The notes under the pieces were generated by a model that searched no databases, had not been told where the DNA came from, and saw only the letters and a list, made by a program, of their open reading frames with translations. The translations under genes were made by a program, and so were the position numbers. Shown here piece after piece: positions 8,504 through 18,357 of a stretch of 64,000 nt of DNA (its first letter is position 1; each line of letters opens with the position of its first letter). Location of the stretch: contig DDLS01000034.1 in NCBI GenBank assembly GCA_002340255.1, positions 1 through 64,000 on the forward strand, in the 5' to 3' direction. Source of the stretch: Cyanobacteria bacterium UBA2566. Lineage in GTDB: Bacteria; Cyanobacteriota; Cyanobacteriia; Cyanobacteriales; Desertifilaceae.

Positions 8504-9430
8504 ATGATGAGCAAGTGTCTTTATGCAGGATATTCAGAAGGTGAAGGTACTGTTGTTCGAGAAAAATTTGGTCGAGCTAATATTTATCAGCAAAATGCTC
8601 GATCAATTTTAACTCAGGCCAGTGGATATATCGGCGCTTATGACTTTACTCTAAATCCCTATCGTGGATGTCAATATGGTTGTAGCTATTGTTATGCAGC
8701 AGCCTTTAGTCCTAATCAAAAAATGCGTCAAGATTGGGGAAATTGGGCGATTGTTAAGAAAAATAGCGTGGAGCTTTTAGAACAAGATTTGGAAAGGTGG
8801 TATAAAACCAATCCCGATCGCGCTCCCACTATTTATATGAGCAGTGTGACCGATCCCTATCAACCGATAGAATCCAAACAACAGCTAACGCGACAATTAT
8901 TAGCTGTAATGGTTCGATATCAGCCCACCTTAGTGATTCAAACGCGCAGCCCAATGATTGTTCGGGATATGGATCTGTTGCAACAGTTTAAGCGACTGCG
9001 AATCAATATGAGTATTCCTACTGGTAGCGAGCAGGTTAGGAAAGATTTTGAACCCAAATCTCCCAGTATTCCCGCAAGACTAAAAGCGATCGCTAAACTG
9101 CGCTATGGTATTCCTTATCAATCTGGTCATGAAATTAAGTTTTCCGTCACCATTACGCCTTTATTGCCCATTTTTGCCGAGCATATTCCTTCTTTTATCC
9201 AGAAACTAGCTTTGGTCGATCGCGTCGTGATTCAAGCCTTCCACCAGAATAGTCGGAAATCTCTGGTTGCGAGTACCCGCGAACAGGCGATCGCTCTCAA
9301 AGACAAGTACGATTGGTGGTATCGTTCAGAACAAGAGCATTATTCGCAATTTCAACAGCAACTAATTGTTACATTACAGGAGTATAATGTAGAGGTCAGA
9401 GAAGGAAAAGACGGATTTACTTATGATTAA
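8504..9430 (+). CDS. SPL-type radical SAM protein (PA0069-like)
   Basis: The protein has 308 residues. Cys56, Cys60 and Cys63 in GCQYGCSYCYA form the CX3CX2C motif that binds the radical-SAM 4Fe-4S cluster. LNPYRGCQYGCSYCYA plus YMSSVTDPYQPIE and the later PLLPIFAEHI segment are characteristic of the spore-photoproduct-lyase-related (Rv2578c/PA0069) group, whose substrates are unknown. ATG at 8504 and 8507 are both possible starts. It lies 53 bp after the oxygenase gene and overlaps the next gene by 8 bp, indicating translational coupling with that methyltransferase-like gene rather than necessarily with the upstream cluster. Confidence 0.85.
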   Translation: MMSKCLYAGYSEGEGTVVREKFGRANIYQQNARSILTQASGYIGAYDFTLNPYRGCQYGCSYCYAAAFSPNQKMRQDWGNWAIVKKNSVELLEQDLERWYKTNPDRAPTIYMSSVTDPYQPIESKQQLTRQLLAVMVRYQPTLVIQTRSPMIVRDMDLLQQFKRLRINMSIPTGSEQVRKDFEPKSPSIPARLKAIAKLRYGIPYQSGHEIKFSVTITPLLPIFAEHIPSFIQKLALVDRVVIQAFHQNSRKSLVASTREQAIALKDKYDWWYRSEQEHYSQFQQQLIVTLQEYNVEVREGKDGFTYD

Positions 9431-10767
9431 GTGGATGCGGATTATAATTAAGCGGATGCAAAGATGGTCGAGATCGTGCCAGTTTCGCCATGCACTCGAA
9501 CAGGGAAATTTCCGGCAGGCAGATAAATGGTTGCAAGAGATACAGAATTCTGGTGAAAAACTGTCCTGCTTAGAAACAATGTATCGCGATCGGCAACACA
9601 CTCAGCAATTATGCCAAGAGCAAAAGCAAGAAATCTCAACATTAAAACGAAAATTATCAGAATTTCAATCTTCTCGACCGTTAGATATTCAAGAATTTGC
9701 TAATTTATTTGAGCCACAACACTTAACGCCCAATGCCCAGTTTATTGAATATGTCACCCAAAGCTTTAAGATTATTGAGCTAGATCCAAATTTGTGGCAA
9801 TGTACAGGAATTGAACCCCGAACTTTTAATGATTTTGAAGCTTCCCTAGCTGAGTTCTTACAGCAAGAGTACACTCGGCTAGAAAACAGACCAAATTTTG
9901 ATGAATTACTCACCGAATCAATTCATGACTTAAATCAACTTAAATTGGGCAAAGATCCAAAATACAACTTTCAGCTCAGTGCCCATGTCTATTTAACTCG
10001 ATACTTCTTAGAAAATGTTTATTCCGCCTATTTAACCTGGTTTTTGATTTATCAACTCGGCTTACTACCGAATGATATCAATATTCTAGATATCGCCGCT
10101 GGTCCAGGAACCATTATTTATGGATTAGCCTTATTACTACAAAGTAGTAATGGATTTTTCCCGACTCCTCCAATGCATATTTCGTACTATTCTTGGGAGC
10201 AGCAGAAAGACCTACAATATCGGGGCTTGCAATTCTGGAGAAAATATATGGCAAACAAGAACTTGAATACCTATTTTCGCTTTGACACCTCTAGTTTTTT
10301 CGACTACGCTCACCAAACGGCTAAAATTCCAAAACATTTTTTTGACTTCATTACCATTTCCCATTGCTTTTTTGCCGATCCTCACTTGCGAAATAATTCT
10401 GAAAAGACCTACCCTAAAATATTCCACAATGCTCTTAAACCTCAAGGATATGTTATCCTCACGATTCAAGATAAAAAACTATGGAAATCTTATGACTTAT
10501 ACAGATCCCAGCGATCGCCTGCAAGAGTTGGCTGCGATCGATCAATTTTTAGATACTCTAGGTTTAAGGTTAGTTCAATATAAATATCTGTCTGTAACCG
10601 ATCGTAAAACGGTTATGTCTGGCACTGATTTTTATAAATTTGCCAGAGATAACCTCTCGCCACAGCAACAAATGACTCCTTTACTGCGCCAGTATTTAGG
10701 ACTACATTTTGATTGTCACTATGCATTAGATGACTATGTAATCTTAGCGCAACTATCAAGCCAGTAG
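9423..10767 (+). pseudogene. Rsm22-like/class I methyltransferase gene interrupted by a +1 frameshift
   Basis: From ATG 9423 the reading frame runs through a coiled-coil N-terminus, a helical region and a SAM motif (ILDIAAGPGTIIYGLAL, about residues 223-239) to KLWKSYDLY. It then becomes unrelated sequence and stops at 10583. The frame one base to the right carries the natural continuation (TDPSDRLQELAAIDQFLDTL, then YKYLSVTDRKTVMSGTDFYK) and stops at 10767. Removing one base near 10495-10502, around GACTTATACAGATC, restores one protein of about 447 residues. The layout resembles Rsm22-type ribosome-associated methyltransferases, but that assignment is tentative. Real mutation, sequencing error and recoding cannot be separated here. 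Confidence 0.7.
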
Positions 10768-10804
10768 AGTGTATTATCAACTCATCCTACAATTTTGGTG
10801 ATTA

Positions 10805-12367
10805 TTAACTGTGATAATCCCGTCCTGAGCCGTAGTGCCAACTATCGAGCCAACGATGATAGGTGTATAATTGCTCTGGAGACAGGAATTTGAGATAGCG
10901 TTCTAAGGATTTACCAACTAAATCCAAGAAAGTATAACTGGCTAAATTCTGATAATGGAGCGTCCAATTGAACAAGGTAGACAAACCAACTTGAGGAATG
11001 ATTTTCAGGACAGAAATGGGTTGCTTAATCCAGGTTTTTAGTAAGGTTTGGGTTAAGCCAGGAAACTGTACTACATCTTGGAGAAAAGGATATAAGACTT
11101 CATCACCTGCTTCTTCCATGATGGCAAAAACACCACTGAGTAAGTCATTGGGAGGCACAAGAAAGTCTTTACTTTCCATTTTTAAACTCATAGAGCGCTG
11201 GAAGAGCCAAGTGACCGATAAACTGGGCTGATAGGGTTGGAGAAGAGCTAATTCTTTCTGTTTGAGAGTATCGAGGGTTAAGGCTTCTTCAATACCCAAG
11301 GTTAAACGCTTTAAGTGACGGATCATGGCTCCAAAACCACCAAAACTGAGGGGGGACTGGCTGCCGCTACTATCACCGATGGGTAAAATACGGTCAAAGG
11401 GCAATTTAAGGGGACTGTTTTGATAACAGGGAAAAAAGCCAAAGAGGGCACGTTGAAAGGTGAGTTTATCGAGGGAAATATTTTGGTATTCTGGCAGCAA
11501 GCGCAAATATTCCTCATAGAAAAATTCGAGGCTAAATCGGTCAGGATGGGCATCTAAGTAGGTAAATAAATAGGTGGTGCGACCATCTTTTGCCGGAAAG
11601 GCTTCCCAAAAATATTGACAGTGATTTATGGGTAGAGTGAAGGAGACAAAGAGATCTCCAGTGTCATTTTTAGGATATCCTTGAGCGACGCTACCAACGA
11701 CTAAACAAACGGCATCGGGTTTTGCTCCTGCTCGCGCTTGTTGACTCATAGGGGAAAAGTGACCCATGGCATCTAGGAGTAAGCGAGCGTTAAGATAGCG
11801 ATCGCCCACTTTAACCATAACTCTATCCGGATAAATGGTTGCTCCTTGAAATGGAGTTTGCTCTAATAGGGTTCCTCCCGCTGCTAGAAAACGTTGCTTG
11901 AGAGACTCCAACAGAAATACCGGATCGATACCAATATTGAGGATATCGTTAACCCAAATATCGTCACCACCCGGAAAACTAACCCGAGCTGGGTTATACT
12001 CAGTGGCGATCGCCTCCTCTAACTGTTCTGGAGTCAGTAACCCCAACTCTACCAAAACCCCTAACTCCCGACGGGAAATATTCCATTCCTGTATCCTGCC
12101 ACGCAAAATCCCCCGCTCTACTACCGTTACCTGTATCCCGCGCAACTGCAAGGCACAGGCCATCATAATCCCTAGTGTGCCTCCACAAATGACCACGTCC
12201 GTATCTAAGGGTTGATGGGGACTAGAACCTTCTCGATCTGCTACAGTAACGACTGAGGAGACAGGAATCTTGCCCGATCGCAAACTCGACCAAAGCCCAT
12301 CCACCTTTCGCAACCCTCCCAGCACATCCCCTGGTAATTGGGATAAAATTTCTTCAGTTTTGCTCAT
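10805..12367 (-). CDS. cruP: CruP, lycopene cyclase-related FAD-dependent oxidoreductase
   Basis: The 520-residue flavoprotein has a dinucleotide-binding motif DVVICGGTLGIMMACALQLR (about residues 57-76) followed by VTVVERG. LDAMGHFSPMSQQAR and ILPIGDSSGSQSPLSFGGFG are conserved in the CruA/CruP branch. The length matches CruP; CruA is longer (about 640). In cyanobacteria and plants CruP acts with carotenoid metabolism and is linked to oxidative-stress protection, with weak or disputed cyclase activity. The gene is convergent with the frameshifted methyltransferase gene (38-bp gap) and divergent from the lipoprotein gene at 12468. Confidence 0.85.
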   Translation of the reverse strand: MSKTEEILSQLPGDVLGGLRKVDGLWSSLRSGKIPVSSVVTVADREGSSPHQPLDTDVVICGGTLGIMMACALQLRGIQVTVVERGILRGRIQEWNISRRELGVLVELGLLTPEQLEEAIATEYNPARVSFPGGDDIWVNDILNIGIDPVFLLESLKQRFLAAGGTLLEQTPFQGATIYPDRVMVKVGDRYLNARLLLDAMGHFSPMSQQARAGAKPDAVCLVVGSVAQGYPKNDTGDLFVSFTLPINHCQYFWEAFPAKDGRTTYLFTYLDAHPDRFSLEFFYEEYLRLLPEYQNISLDKLTFQRALFGFFPCYQNSPLKLPFDRILPIGDSSGSQSPLSFGGFGAMIRHLKRLTLGIEEALTLDTLKQKELALLQPYQPSLSVTWLFQRSMSLKMESKDFLVPPNDLLSGVFAIMEEAGDEVLYPFLQDVVQFPGLTQTLLKTWIKQPISVLKIIPQVGLSTLFNWTLHYQNLASYTFLDLVGKSLERYLKFLSPEQLYTYHRWLDSWHYGSGRDYHS

Positions 12368-12467
12368 AGCCTTATCATCAGTAACCCAGCATCTAGGGTA
12401 ACGTGAGCTATAGCGATCGCGTTAGAATAATCCTAGATGTTGAAAACAGAGACATAGAAACATTAGG

Positions 12468-13130
12468 ATGAAATTTGCAAGCGATCGCCTTTGGATGGCA
12501 GGGCTAGTATTGATTGTAGGCTGTACAGCTCCACAAGCCTCAGAACCGAACCAAGGGAGTGTTGCAGTCAGTTCTGTTGACTCTCCGTTAGCGAGCAATT
12601 TACCCGAACGTAAGATAGAAACCGTTTTTGTTGAGGGAGAACCGCAAGAAATTACCCTCAAGCTCTATCAAGAAGACCAGATTCCCGTGCTTACCTATTA
12701 CCCTGAAAATATTAGTGTCAGGAGTGCGTGTAGCGATGAAGGATGCGGAGTGTCTTTTGAGCTTCTCCAAGGTCTATCTGTATCTGGTTCCCCCACAGAC
12801 GCACCCTTACGAGCTAGAGTCCATGTATTTGTTCCCCCCGCAGGCACAACCTTAGAGGAGTTAGAAGCGGGAGTAACTGGAGATGGGGGAGTATTTGCAG
12901 GCAAAGGCTGGCAACAAGGCGTATCTAGCGGTTCACTTTCGTATCCTTGGGAGAAAAAGAACATGAACTATTATCATTCTGAACAAAATCTTTTAGGTTC
13001 GGTGCATCTAGGTCAATCCCAAGGTCAGGCTTTCCGCGTTACTGTCGTTTTTCCTGGGGATATGGGAGATGGCTTTGCTCCCCGTGCTAATGTCATCCTG
13101 AACAATCTACAAGTAGACTCGATTCAATAA
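12468..13130 (+). CDS. Predicted lipoprotein of unknown function
   Basis: The 220-residue protein opens with a type II signal peptide: basic start, hydrophobic WMAGLVLIVG and lipobox cysteine Cys19 (VGC). The mature part is low-complexity at first (PQASEPNQGSVAVSSVDSPL), then a globular domain with LPVLTYYPEN-like and CSDEGCGVSFELL segments (a CX4C pair) and an alternating hydrophobic C-terminus. I do not recognise the domain. It is expected to be anchored to a membrane facing the periplasm. It stands alone between divergent cruP and purD. Confidence 0.7.
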   Translation: MKFASDRLWMAGLVLIVGCTAPQASEPNQGSVAVSSVDSPLASNLPERKIETVFVEGEPQEITLKLYQEDQIPVLTYYPENISVRSACSDEGCGVSFELLQGLSVSGSPTDAPLRARVHVFVPPAGTTLEELEAGVTGDGGVFAGKGWQQGVSSGSLSYPWEKKNMNYYHSEQNLLGSVHLGQSQGQAFRVTVVFPGDMGDGFAPRANVILNNLQVDSIQ

Positions 13131-13239
13131 TTGGTCTTTTGTAAAATGCAAATCACTATTTACTCAGAAATGGGGAAATGGAGGGATAGGCACATTACCG
13201 ATTAAAATTAAGCAGGTGAGTGTGATTAAATAACAGAAC

Positions 13240-14532
13240 GTGAAAATTATCGTCATCGGTAGTGGAGGGCGCGAACATGCGATCGCCAAAACCCTCCTGC
13301 AATCTCCCCAAGTTCAGCACGTGGTCTGTATCCCAGGTAATGGGGGAACAGCCCGATTAAAGCGCTGTGAAAATCTTCCCCTCAAGATCGATCAAATCGA
13401 TCAATTTCAGGCGATCGCCGATTATGCTAAAACCCACGCCATCGATCTAATTATTGTCGGCCCAGAAGCCCCCCTCGCCCTCGGCATAACCGATGCGCTG
13501 CAAAGCCATAACCTCACTGTATTTGGCCCCACCCAAGCCGGGGCGCAAATTGAATCAAGCAAAGCCTGGGCAAAAGCACTGATGAGTGAAGCATCTATTC
13601 CCACGGCTATCTCCGCTGTGTTTACGGAGGAAATCGCCGCCCGTGCCTATCTCCAGAGTCAAGGAGCGCCCATTGTGATTAAAGCGGATGGCCTCGCTTC
13701 TGGTAAAGGGGTAACTGTGGCCATAACCTTAGAAGAAGCAGAAGCAGCGATCGCCGAAGCTTTCGCAGGTAAATTTGGATTAGCCGGTCAAAAAGTCGTG
13801 ATTGAAGAATATCTCACCGGTCAAGAAGCCTCGATCCTAGCTCTGACTGACGGCGAAACCATCCGTCCCCTGATTAGCGCCCAAGACCACAAACGCATTG
13901 GAGAAGGGGATACAGGGCCCAATACCGGGGGCATGGGAGCCTATGCTCCTGCACCGCTTGTGACCCCAGAATTGAGCGATCGCATTAACCAAGAAATTCT
14001 CCTGCCCACCATAGCAACCTTAAAAAAATGGGGGATTAGCTACCGGGGAGTCTTGTATGCGGGTCTGATGATTACCCCAGAAGGCGATCCCAAAGCGATC
14101 GAATTTAACTGTCGGTTTGGCGATCCAGAAATTCAAGCCATTCTCCCCCTGTTAGAGACTCCCCTAGAAACCCTACTGTTAGCCACTGCACAAGGAAAAT
14201 TAGCCCAGCAAGAGATTACCTGGAAACCCGGCGCTTGCGCTTGTGTGGTTGCGGCTTCTGACGGATATCCTGGTAGCTTTGAAAAAGGATTCCCCATTAC
14301 TGGTATAGAAGTGGCTGAAGCTCAGGGAGCGATCGTTTTTGAAGCCGGAACCAGCTTAAACGATAATCGCCCAGTCACCAGTGGCGGCCGAGTCTTGGGA
14401 GTCACTGCGGTGGGAGCAACCCACGATCTAGCCTTTGACAAAGCGTATCAGGCGATCGCCTCGATTTACTTCCAAGGTTTATACACTCGTCGAGATATCG
14501 GCCATCGGGTGCGGCAAAAACAGAGCCAGTAA
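13240..14532 (+). CDS. purD: Phosphoribosylamine--glycine ligase (GAR synthetase)
   Basis: A GTG start gives 430 residues, the normal length of bacterial PurD. The N-terminal KIIVIGSGGREHAI, ATP-grasp segments VIKADGLASGKGV and VIEEYLTGQEAS, the HKRIGEGDTGPNTGGMGAY signature and FNCRFGDPEIQ metal-binding strand are all intact. It catalyses ATP-dependent ligation of glycine to 5-phosphoribosylamine, step two of purine synthesis. The nblS gene follows on the same strand after 161 bp. Confidence 0.97.
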   Translation: MKIIVIGSGGREHAIAKTLLQSPQVQHVVCIPGNGGTARLKRCENLPLKIDQIDQFQAIADYAKTHAIDLIIVGPEAPLALGITDALQSHNLTVFGPTQAGAQIESSKAWAKALMSEASIPTAISAVFTEEIAARAYLQSQGAPIVIKADGLASGKGVTVAITLEEAEAAIAEAFAGKFGLAGQKVVIEEYLTGQEASILALTDGETIRPLISAQDHKRIGEGDTGPNTGGMGAYAPAPLVTPELSDRINQEILLPTIATLKKWGISYRGVLYAGLMITPEGDPKAIEFNCRFGDPEIQAILPLLETPLETLLLATAQGKLAQQEITWKPGACACVVAASDGYPGSFEKGFPITGIEVAEAQGAIVFEAGTSLNDNRPVTSGGRVLGVTAVGATHDLAFDKAYQAIASIYFQGLYTRRDIGHRVRQKQSQ

Positions 14533-14693
14533 CCCATAATATAAACACGGCAAACAACTAAACCTATTGCATAAGTGGGTAGAAAATGAATAGTAATGCA
14601 GTAATCATATATTCTTATGGTTATTGCCTATTGGGTTTTGCCTGACTTCTGCAAGAAGTCTACTGTAGGTCTTCAGATCAATGTATCGGTATT

Positions 14694-16784
14694 ATGGTGG
14701 CTTTACTGAAAAATATTAAAGGAGCGATCGCCCATTGGTGGTCAGAATTTACCCTGCAAACTCGACTCATGGCAGCCGCAACCCTAGCGGTATCCCTAAT
14801 CATGAGCAGTCTAACCTTCTGGGCCGTCAACACCATTCAACTAGATGCTCGCCTCCACGATACCCGCTTTGGTCAAGACCTGGGACTCCTGTTAGCCTCA
14901 AACGTCACCCCCTTAGTTGCAGAAAATAACCTCACAGAAGTTGCCCGGTTTTCCCAACGCTTTTATAACAGCACCTCCAATATTCGCTATCTCCTCTACG
15001 CAGATCGAGACGGTAGACTCTTTTTTGGTCTCCCCTTCTGGGACTCAGAAGTACAAACGTCCCTGAGTATCGAGCGCCGAATTCAACTTCCGGAAAATTA
15101 CATCACCTCCTCACAAATTCCCCTGGTTCGCCAACATAAAACCCCAGATGGGGAAGTGACTGATGTCTTCGTTCCCTTGATCGATGACAATAAATATCTC
15201 GGCGTATTGGCGATCGGCATTAATCCCAATCCCACCGTTGTCACCTCCTCTAACCTCACCCGCGATGTTACCCTAGCCGTTTTTGTCTCCATTTGGTCTA
15301 TGGTCATTTTAGGGGGAGTCTTTAATGCTCTGGCCATCACCCAACCGATTAAAGAACTCTTAGCTGGCGTTAAAAGTATTGCTGCCGGTAATTTTAAGCA
15401 GCGCATTGATTTACCCTTAAGCGGAGAACTGGGCGAACTCATTTGTAGTTTTAATGATATGGCGGAACGGCTAGAGAATTATGACGAGCAAAATATTGAA
15501 GAATTAACGGCTGAAAAAGCCAAATTAGAAACTTTAGTCTCTACCATTGCTGATGGAGCCATCTTATTAGATACCGATCTCAATATCATCTTAGTTAATC
15601 CTAATGCTCGCCGCATGTTTGATTGGGACGGAGAATCTGTGGTGGGCAAAAACGTTTTACGCTATGTTCCTCCTCCCCTACAAGTCAAACTCACTCGTCC
15701 TCTCTATGAAATTGTTCAAGGGAAATTTTCTCCGTCTGATGGTGCTTCTATCTATGAATTTCGTATCACCTTAACCGAACCCGTTAAACGCACAGTGAGA
15801 ATTTTGCTCACGACCGTGTTATCCCATCGCGCCACTGGAGAAAATGCCCTATGTCTAGACTGCTTACATGATGCGAATGACACTTGTGTGGTTCCAGAAC
15901 GCCCCTTAGCCCAAGAATGTGTCTTGTATGAGCATCATATTAAACCGAATTTAGAGAATGCCAAGATTGGCAACTTGAAAGGGATTGCCATAACCGTTCA
16001 AGATATTACCCGCGAAGTAGAACTCAATGAAGCGAAAAGCCAATTTATTAGTAATGTCTCCCATGAACTGAGAACGCCATTATTTAATATTAAAGGATTT
16101 ATCGAAACCCTCTATGAATATGGAGAAGAATTGAGTGATGTGGAACGGCGAGATTTTCTGGAAACTGCCAATCATGAAACCGATCGCCTCACCCGGTTGG
16201 TAAATGATGTCTTAGATTTATCTCGCCTAGAATCAAGCCGCACTTATCATTTGGATGCAGTTTATGTAGGACAACTGATTGAACAAACCCTACGCACGTA
16301 TCAACTCAATGCCAAAGATAAAGGGATTGAACTTAGACAAGAAATTGAAGCCGATTTGCCCAAAATTTGGGGCCATTATGACTTACTCCTCCAAGTCCTC
16401 ACGAATCTAGTAGGAAATTCCCTTAAATTTACAGAATCCCAAGGTAAAGTTATGATTCGCGCCTATTGTCCTCAGAGCAATAAGAAAGTTGTTCGCATCG
16501 AAGTCGCCGATACGGGAATCGGCATTGACACGGAAGACCAAGCTACTATTTTTGACCGCTTCTATCGAGTGGAAAACCGGGTGCATACTTTGGAAGGAAC
16601 GGGACTCGGATTATCTATTGTTCGCAATATTATTGACAAACATAATAGTTGTGTACAATTGGTCAGTGAAGTGGGAGTCGGTACAACCTTTTGGTTCGAT
16701 CTAGCCTTGTATGAGGAGGCGATCGAGTCGGAACCGGTCAGTCCATTGGAACCTGTATATGGAGGATCTCCCATCAATAGCTAA
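14694..16784 (+). CDS. nblS: NblS/Hik33-type sensor histidine kinase
   Basis: The 696-residue kinase has two membrane segments (TRLMAAATLAVSLIMSSLTF; VFVSIWSMVILGGVFNALAI) flanking a periplasmic sensor loop. These are followed by HAMP (about 215-265), a PAS domain (about 275-440), HisKA with phospho-acceptor His in SNVSHELRTPLFN, and the ATPase boxes NLVGNSLKF, VADTGIGID, and FYRVENRVHTLEGTGLGLS. NblS controls high-light, nutrient and phycobilisome-degradation responses with RpaB. The PAS region carries four cysteines: 387, 390, 398 and 409. The coiled-coil gene follows after 49 bp. Confidence 0.93.
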   Translation: MVALLKNIKGAIAHWWSEFTLQTRLMAAATLAVSLIMSSLTFWAVNTIQLDARLHDTRFGQDLGLLLASNVTPLVAENNLTEVARFSQRFYNSTSNIRYLLYADRDGRLFFGLPFWDSEVQTSLSIERRIQLPENYITSSQIPLVRQHKTPDGEVTDVFVPLIDDNKYLGVLAIGINPNPTVVTSSNLTRDVTLAVFVSIWSMVILGGVFNALAITQPIKELLAGVKSIAAGNFKQRIDLPLSGELGELICSFNDMAERLENYDEQNIEELTAEKAKLETLVSTIADGAILLDTDLNIILVNPNARRMFDWDGESVVGKNVLRYVPPPLQVKLTRPLYEIVQGKFSPSDGASIYEFRITLTEPVKRTVRILLTTVLSHRATGENALCLDCLHDANDTCVVPERPLAQECVLYEHHIKPNLENAKIGNLKGIAITVQDITREVELNEAKSQFISNVSHELRTPLFNIKGFIETLYEYGEELSDVERRDFLETANHETDRLTRLVNDVLDLSRLESSRTYHLDAVYVGQLIEQTLRTYQLNAKDKGIELRQEIEADLPKIWGHYDLLLQVLTNLVGNSLKFTESQGKVMIRAYCPQSNKKVVRIEVADTGIGIDTEDQATIFDRFYRVENRVHTLEGTGLGLSIVRNIIDKHNSCVQLVSEVGVGTTFWFDLALYEEAIESEPVSPLEPVYGGSPINS

Positions 16785-16833
16785 TCGATCTCTCAATTCC
16801 CTATTCCCCATGACCCAAAGGAGACCTAAAAAC

Positions 16834-17364
16834 ATGACCCATTCTTCTGACTCAGAAGCTATTCAGGAATTTCAAGCCGAAATGACGCGCTTGCAGGAAG
16901 AGTTAACCTTAAGAGATCAATTGGTACAACAGTTGTCTCAAGAACTGTTTCGCTTAGTGAAAGGAAACGCCTCATTTATCCCGGCTCAAACTGGGTCAGC
17001 GGATCAAACCGAAAATTTGCGATCGCTGCAAGAACAACTGCAAAAGGTGGAAGAGCAAGTACAGTTTTATCAAGAACAAATTCAAGAGCGAGATAGCGAG
17101 ATTTATCAACTGCGCCAGTCCGTGCAAGAATTAAGCGATCGCTCTGGAATGCTCGAACAAGTCGTACAAGAACTGCCCCATCTCTATCGGCAAAAATTCG
17201 CCGAACGCATGGAACCTATCCGAGAAAAGGTTTCCCTCCTGCAACGGGAAAATCGCCAACTCCATGCTGAATTGCAAAGCGTCAGCTATCGGTTAGCCAT
17301 GAGAACCCGTAACCCGTCTCGCATTGATTTACCTAACTTTCCCATCACCTCTCCCCAAACCTAA
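16834..17364 (+). CDS. Small coiled-coil protein
   Basis: Translation is set at the ATG at 16834 (MTHSSDSEAIQEF) because AAAGGAGACC lies just upstream; an ATG at 16810 and still earlier starts overlap nblS and are not supported. The 176-residue product is strongly heptad-like from about residue 10 to 150, rich in Glu and Gln, with no membrane segment and no recognised enzyme motif. It is probably a cytoplasmic structural or scaffold protein. It lies 49 bp after nblS and 9 bp before the next gene, so co-transcription is likely. Confidence 0.75.
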   Translation: MTHSSDSEAIQEFQAEMTRLQEELTLRDQLVQQLSQELFRLVKGNASFIPAQTGSADQTENLRSLQEQLQKVEEQVQFYQEQIQERDSEIYQLRQSVQELSDRSGMLEQVVQELPHLYRQKFAERMEPIREKVSLLQRENRQLHAELQSVSYRLAMRTRNPSRIDLPNFPITSPQT

Positions 17365-17373
17365 CCGATCGCC

Positions 17374-18015
17374 ATGATCTATTCCTCTGTACAGATCGTT
17401 GTCGAGTCAGAGCGCGATCGTTCTGCTGCTCTACCCGTAAAATTACAGGACACCATACAACGGATTTCACCCAAGATTGACACAACGATTCAATCGCTTA
17501 AAACACTCAAAGCTTCAGAAGAGGTTTTGTTTTGTCCACTCACCCTCAATATTCCCGATCATCTTCCGTTTCTGGGTCAAAAAACTTACGAATGTTGTCG
17601 CTCCATAGAGTCCTTGCAGCAAAGGGTTTCCACCTGGGGATACGCGATCGGTGAAGGTAATAATTGGTTACCAATTATTCTCAGCCCTAAAGGCCCGCTT
17701 TATGCTGAAGCGATCCAAAACGGGAACCAGACCTATCATCAACCCCTACATTTAGGCGATCGAACCCGTCAAACCCTCTACCAACTGGGTTATCAATTAC
17801 TGCGTCATATTCAAGCTATCCCTGGCGTTTATCTGCTTCAGTTTGGGGGCACATCCGATCCCTGCTTCGATCGCCTGATTCCCTTTCCTGATACCCCAGT
17901 CTTAGCCAGTTTGGGGGTTCAAGAGCCAGACTTACTCACCAGTTATTGGTATTGCCAAATCGGAACCCCCCTCATCGACTTGCAAATCAAACCGCTTCCT
18001 TCAAACAGCGCTTAA
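17374..18015 (+). CDS. Conserved-type hypothetical protein next to nblS
   Basis: This 213-residue soluble protein starts at ATG 17374, 9 bp after the coiled-coil gene. No motif that I know is visible; segments such as EGNNWLPIILSPKGPLYAEAI and LRHIQAIPGVYLLQFGG look globular. The last 15 bp overlap the convergent STAS gene on the other strand. Codon use and HIP1 content match the neighbours, supporting a real gene. Function unknown. Confidence 0.7.
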   Translation: MIYSSVQIVVESERDRSAALPVKLQDTIQRISPKIDTTIQSLKTLKASEEVLFCPLTLNIPDHLPFLGQKTYECCRSIESLQQRVSTWGYAIGEGNNWLPIILSPKGPLYAEAIQNGNQTYHQPLHLGDRTRQTLYQLGYQLLRHIQAIPGVYLLQFGGTSDPCFDRLIPFPDTPVLASLGVQEPDLLTSYWYCQIGTPLIDLQIKPLPSNSA

Positions 18016-18357
18016 TGCCATCAATTGATCCGGTTGAAACACCTCTAATACTTTTTCGTAGGAAGGGTAAATTTCAAATACACCTTCTAGTCTAGCGATA
18101 TCTAATATTAATTTCACCTGTCCTGGAATATTGCACAGAACCAGGCGGCAACCCTGCTGGCGAGCTGCTTTGAGTCCATGAACCAATTTACCTAAACCCG
18201 CACTATCCATAAAACCCACCCCAGCCAAATCTAGACAAAGGATAGACATTTGAGAGGAGAGGTGCTCAATCTGCCGAGAAATCTGTTCACCCCTCTGGGC
18301 ATCAAAAGACCCTTGAGGGTGAAGAACTGTAAACTGACCCATTGCTGTACTTGTCAT
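18001..18357 (-). CDS. STAS-domain anti-sigma factor antagonist
   Basis: The 118-residue single-domain STAS protein has FTVLHPQGSFDAQRGE, then LCLDLAGVGFMDSAGLGKLV with the serine normally phosphorylated by a cognate anti-sigma kinase (MDSAG), then GCRLVLCNIPGQVKLIL. SpoIIAA-like proteins relieve anti-sigma factors or act in partner-switching signalling. No anti-sigma kinase or PP2C phosphatase gene is in the window, so its partner is elsewhere. It overlaps the convergent neighbour by 15 bp. Confidence 0.9.
   Translation of the reverse strand: MTSTAMGQFTVLHPQGSFDAQRGEQISRQIEHLSSQMSILCLDLAGVGFMDSAGLGKLVHGLKAARQQGCRLVLCNIPGQVKLILDIARLEGVFEIYPSYEKVLEVFQPDQLMALSAV

Noticed and set aside
10282..10767. 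Separate 161-codon gene
   Set aside because: Only its second half looks protein-like and continues the upstream methyltransferase frame; treated as one frameshifted gene.
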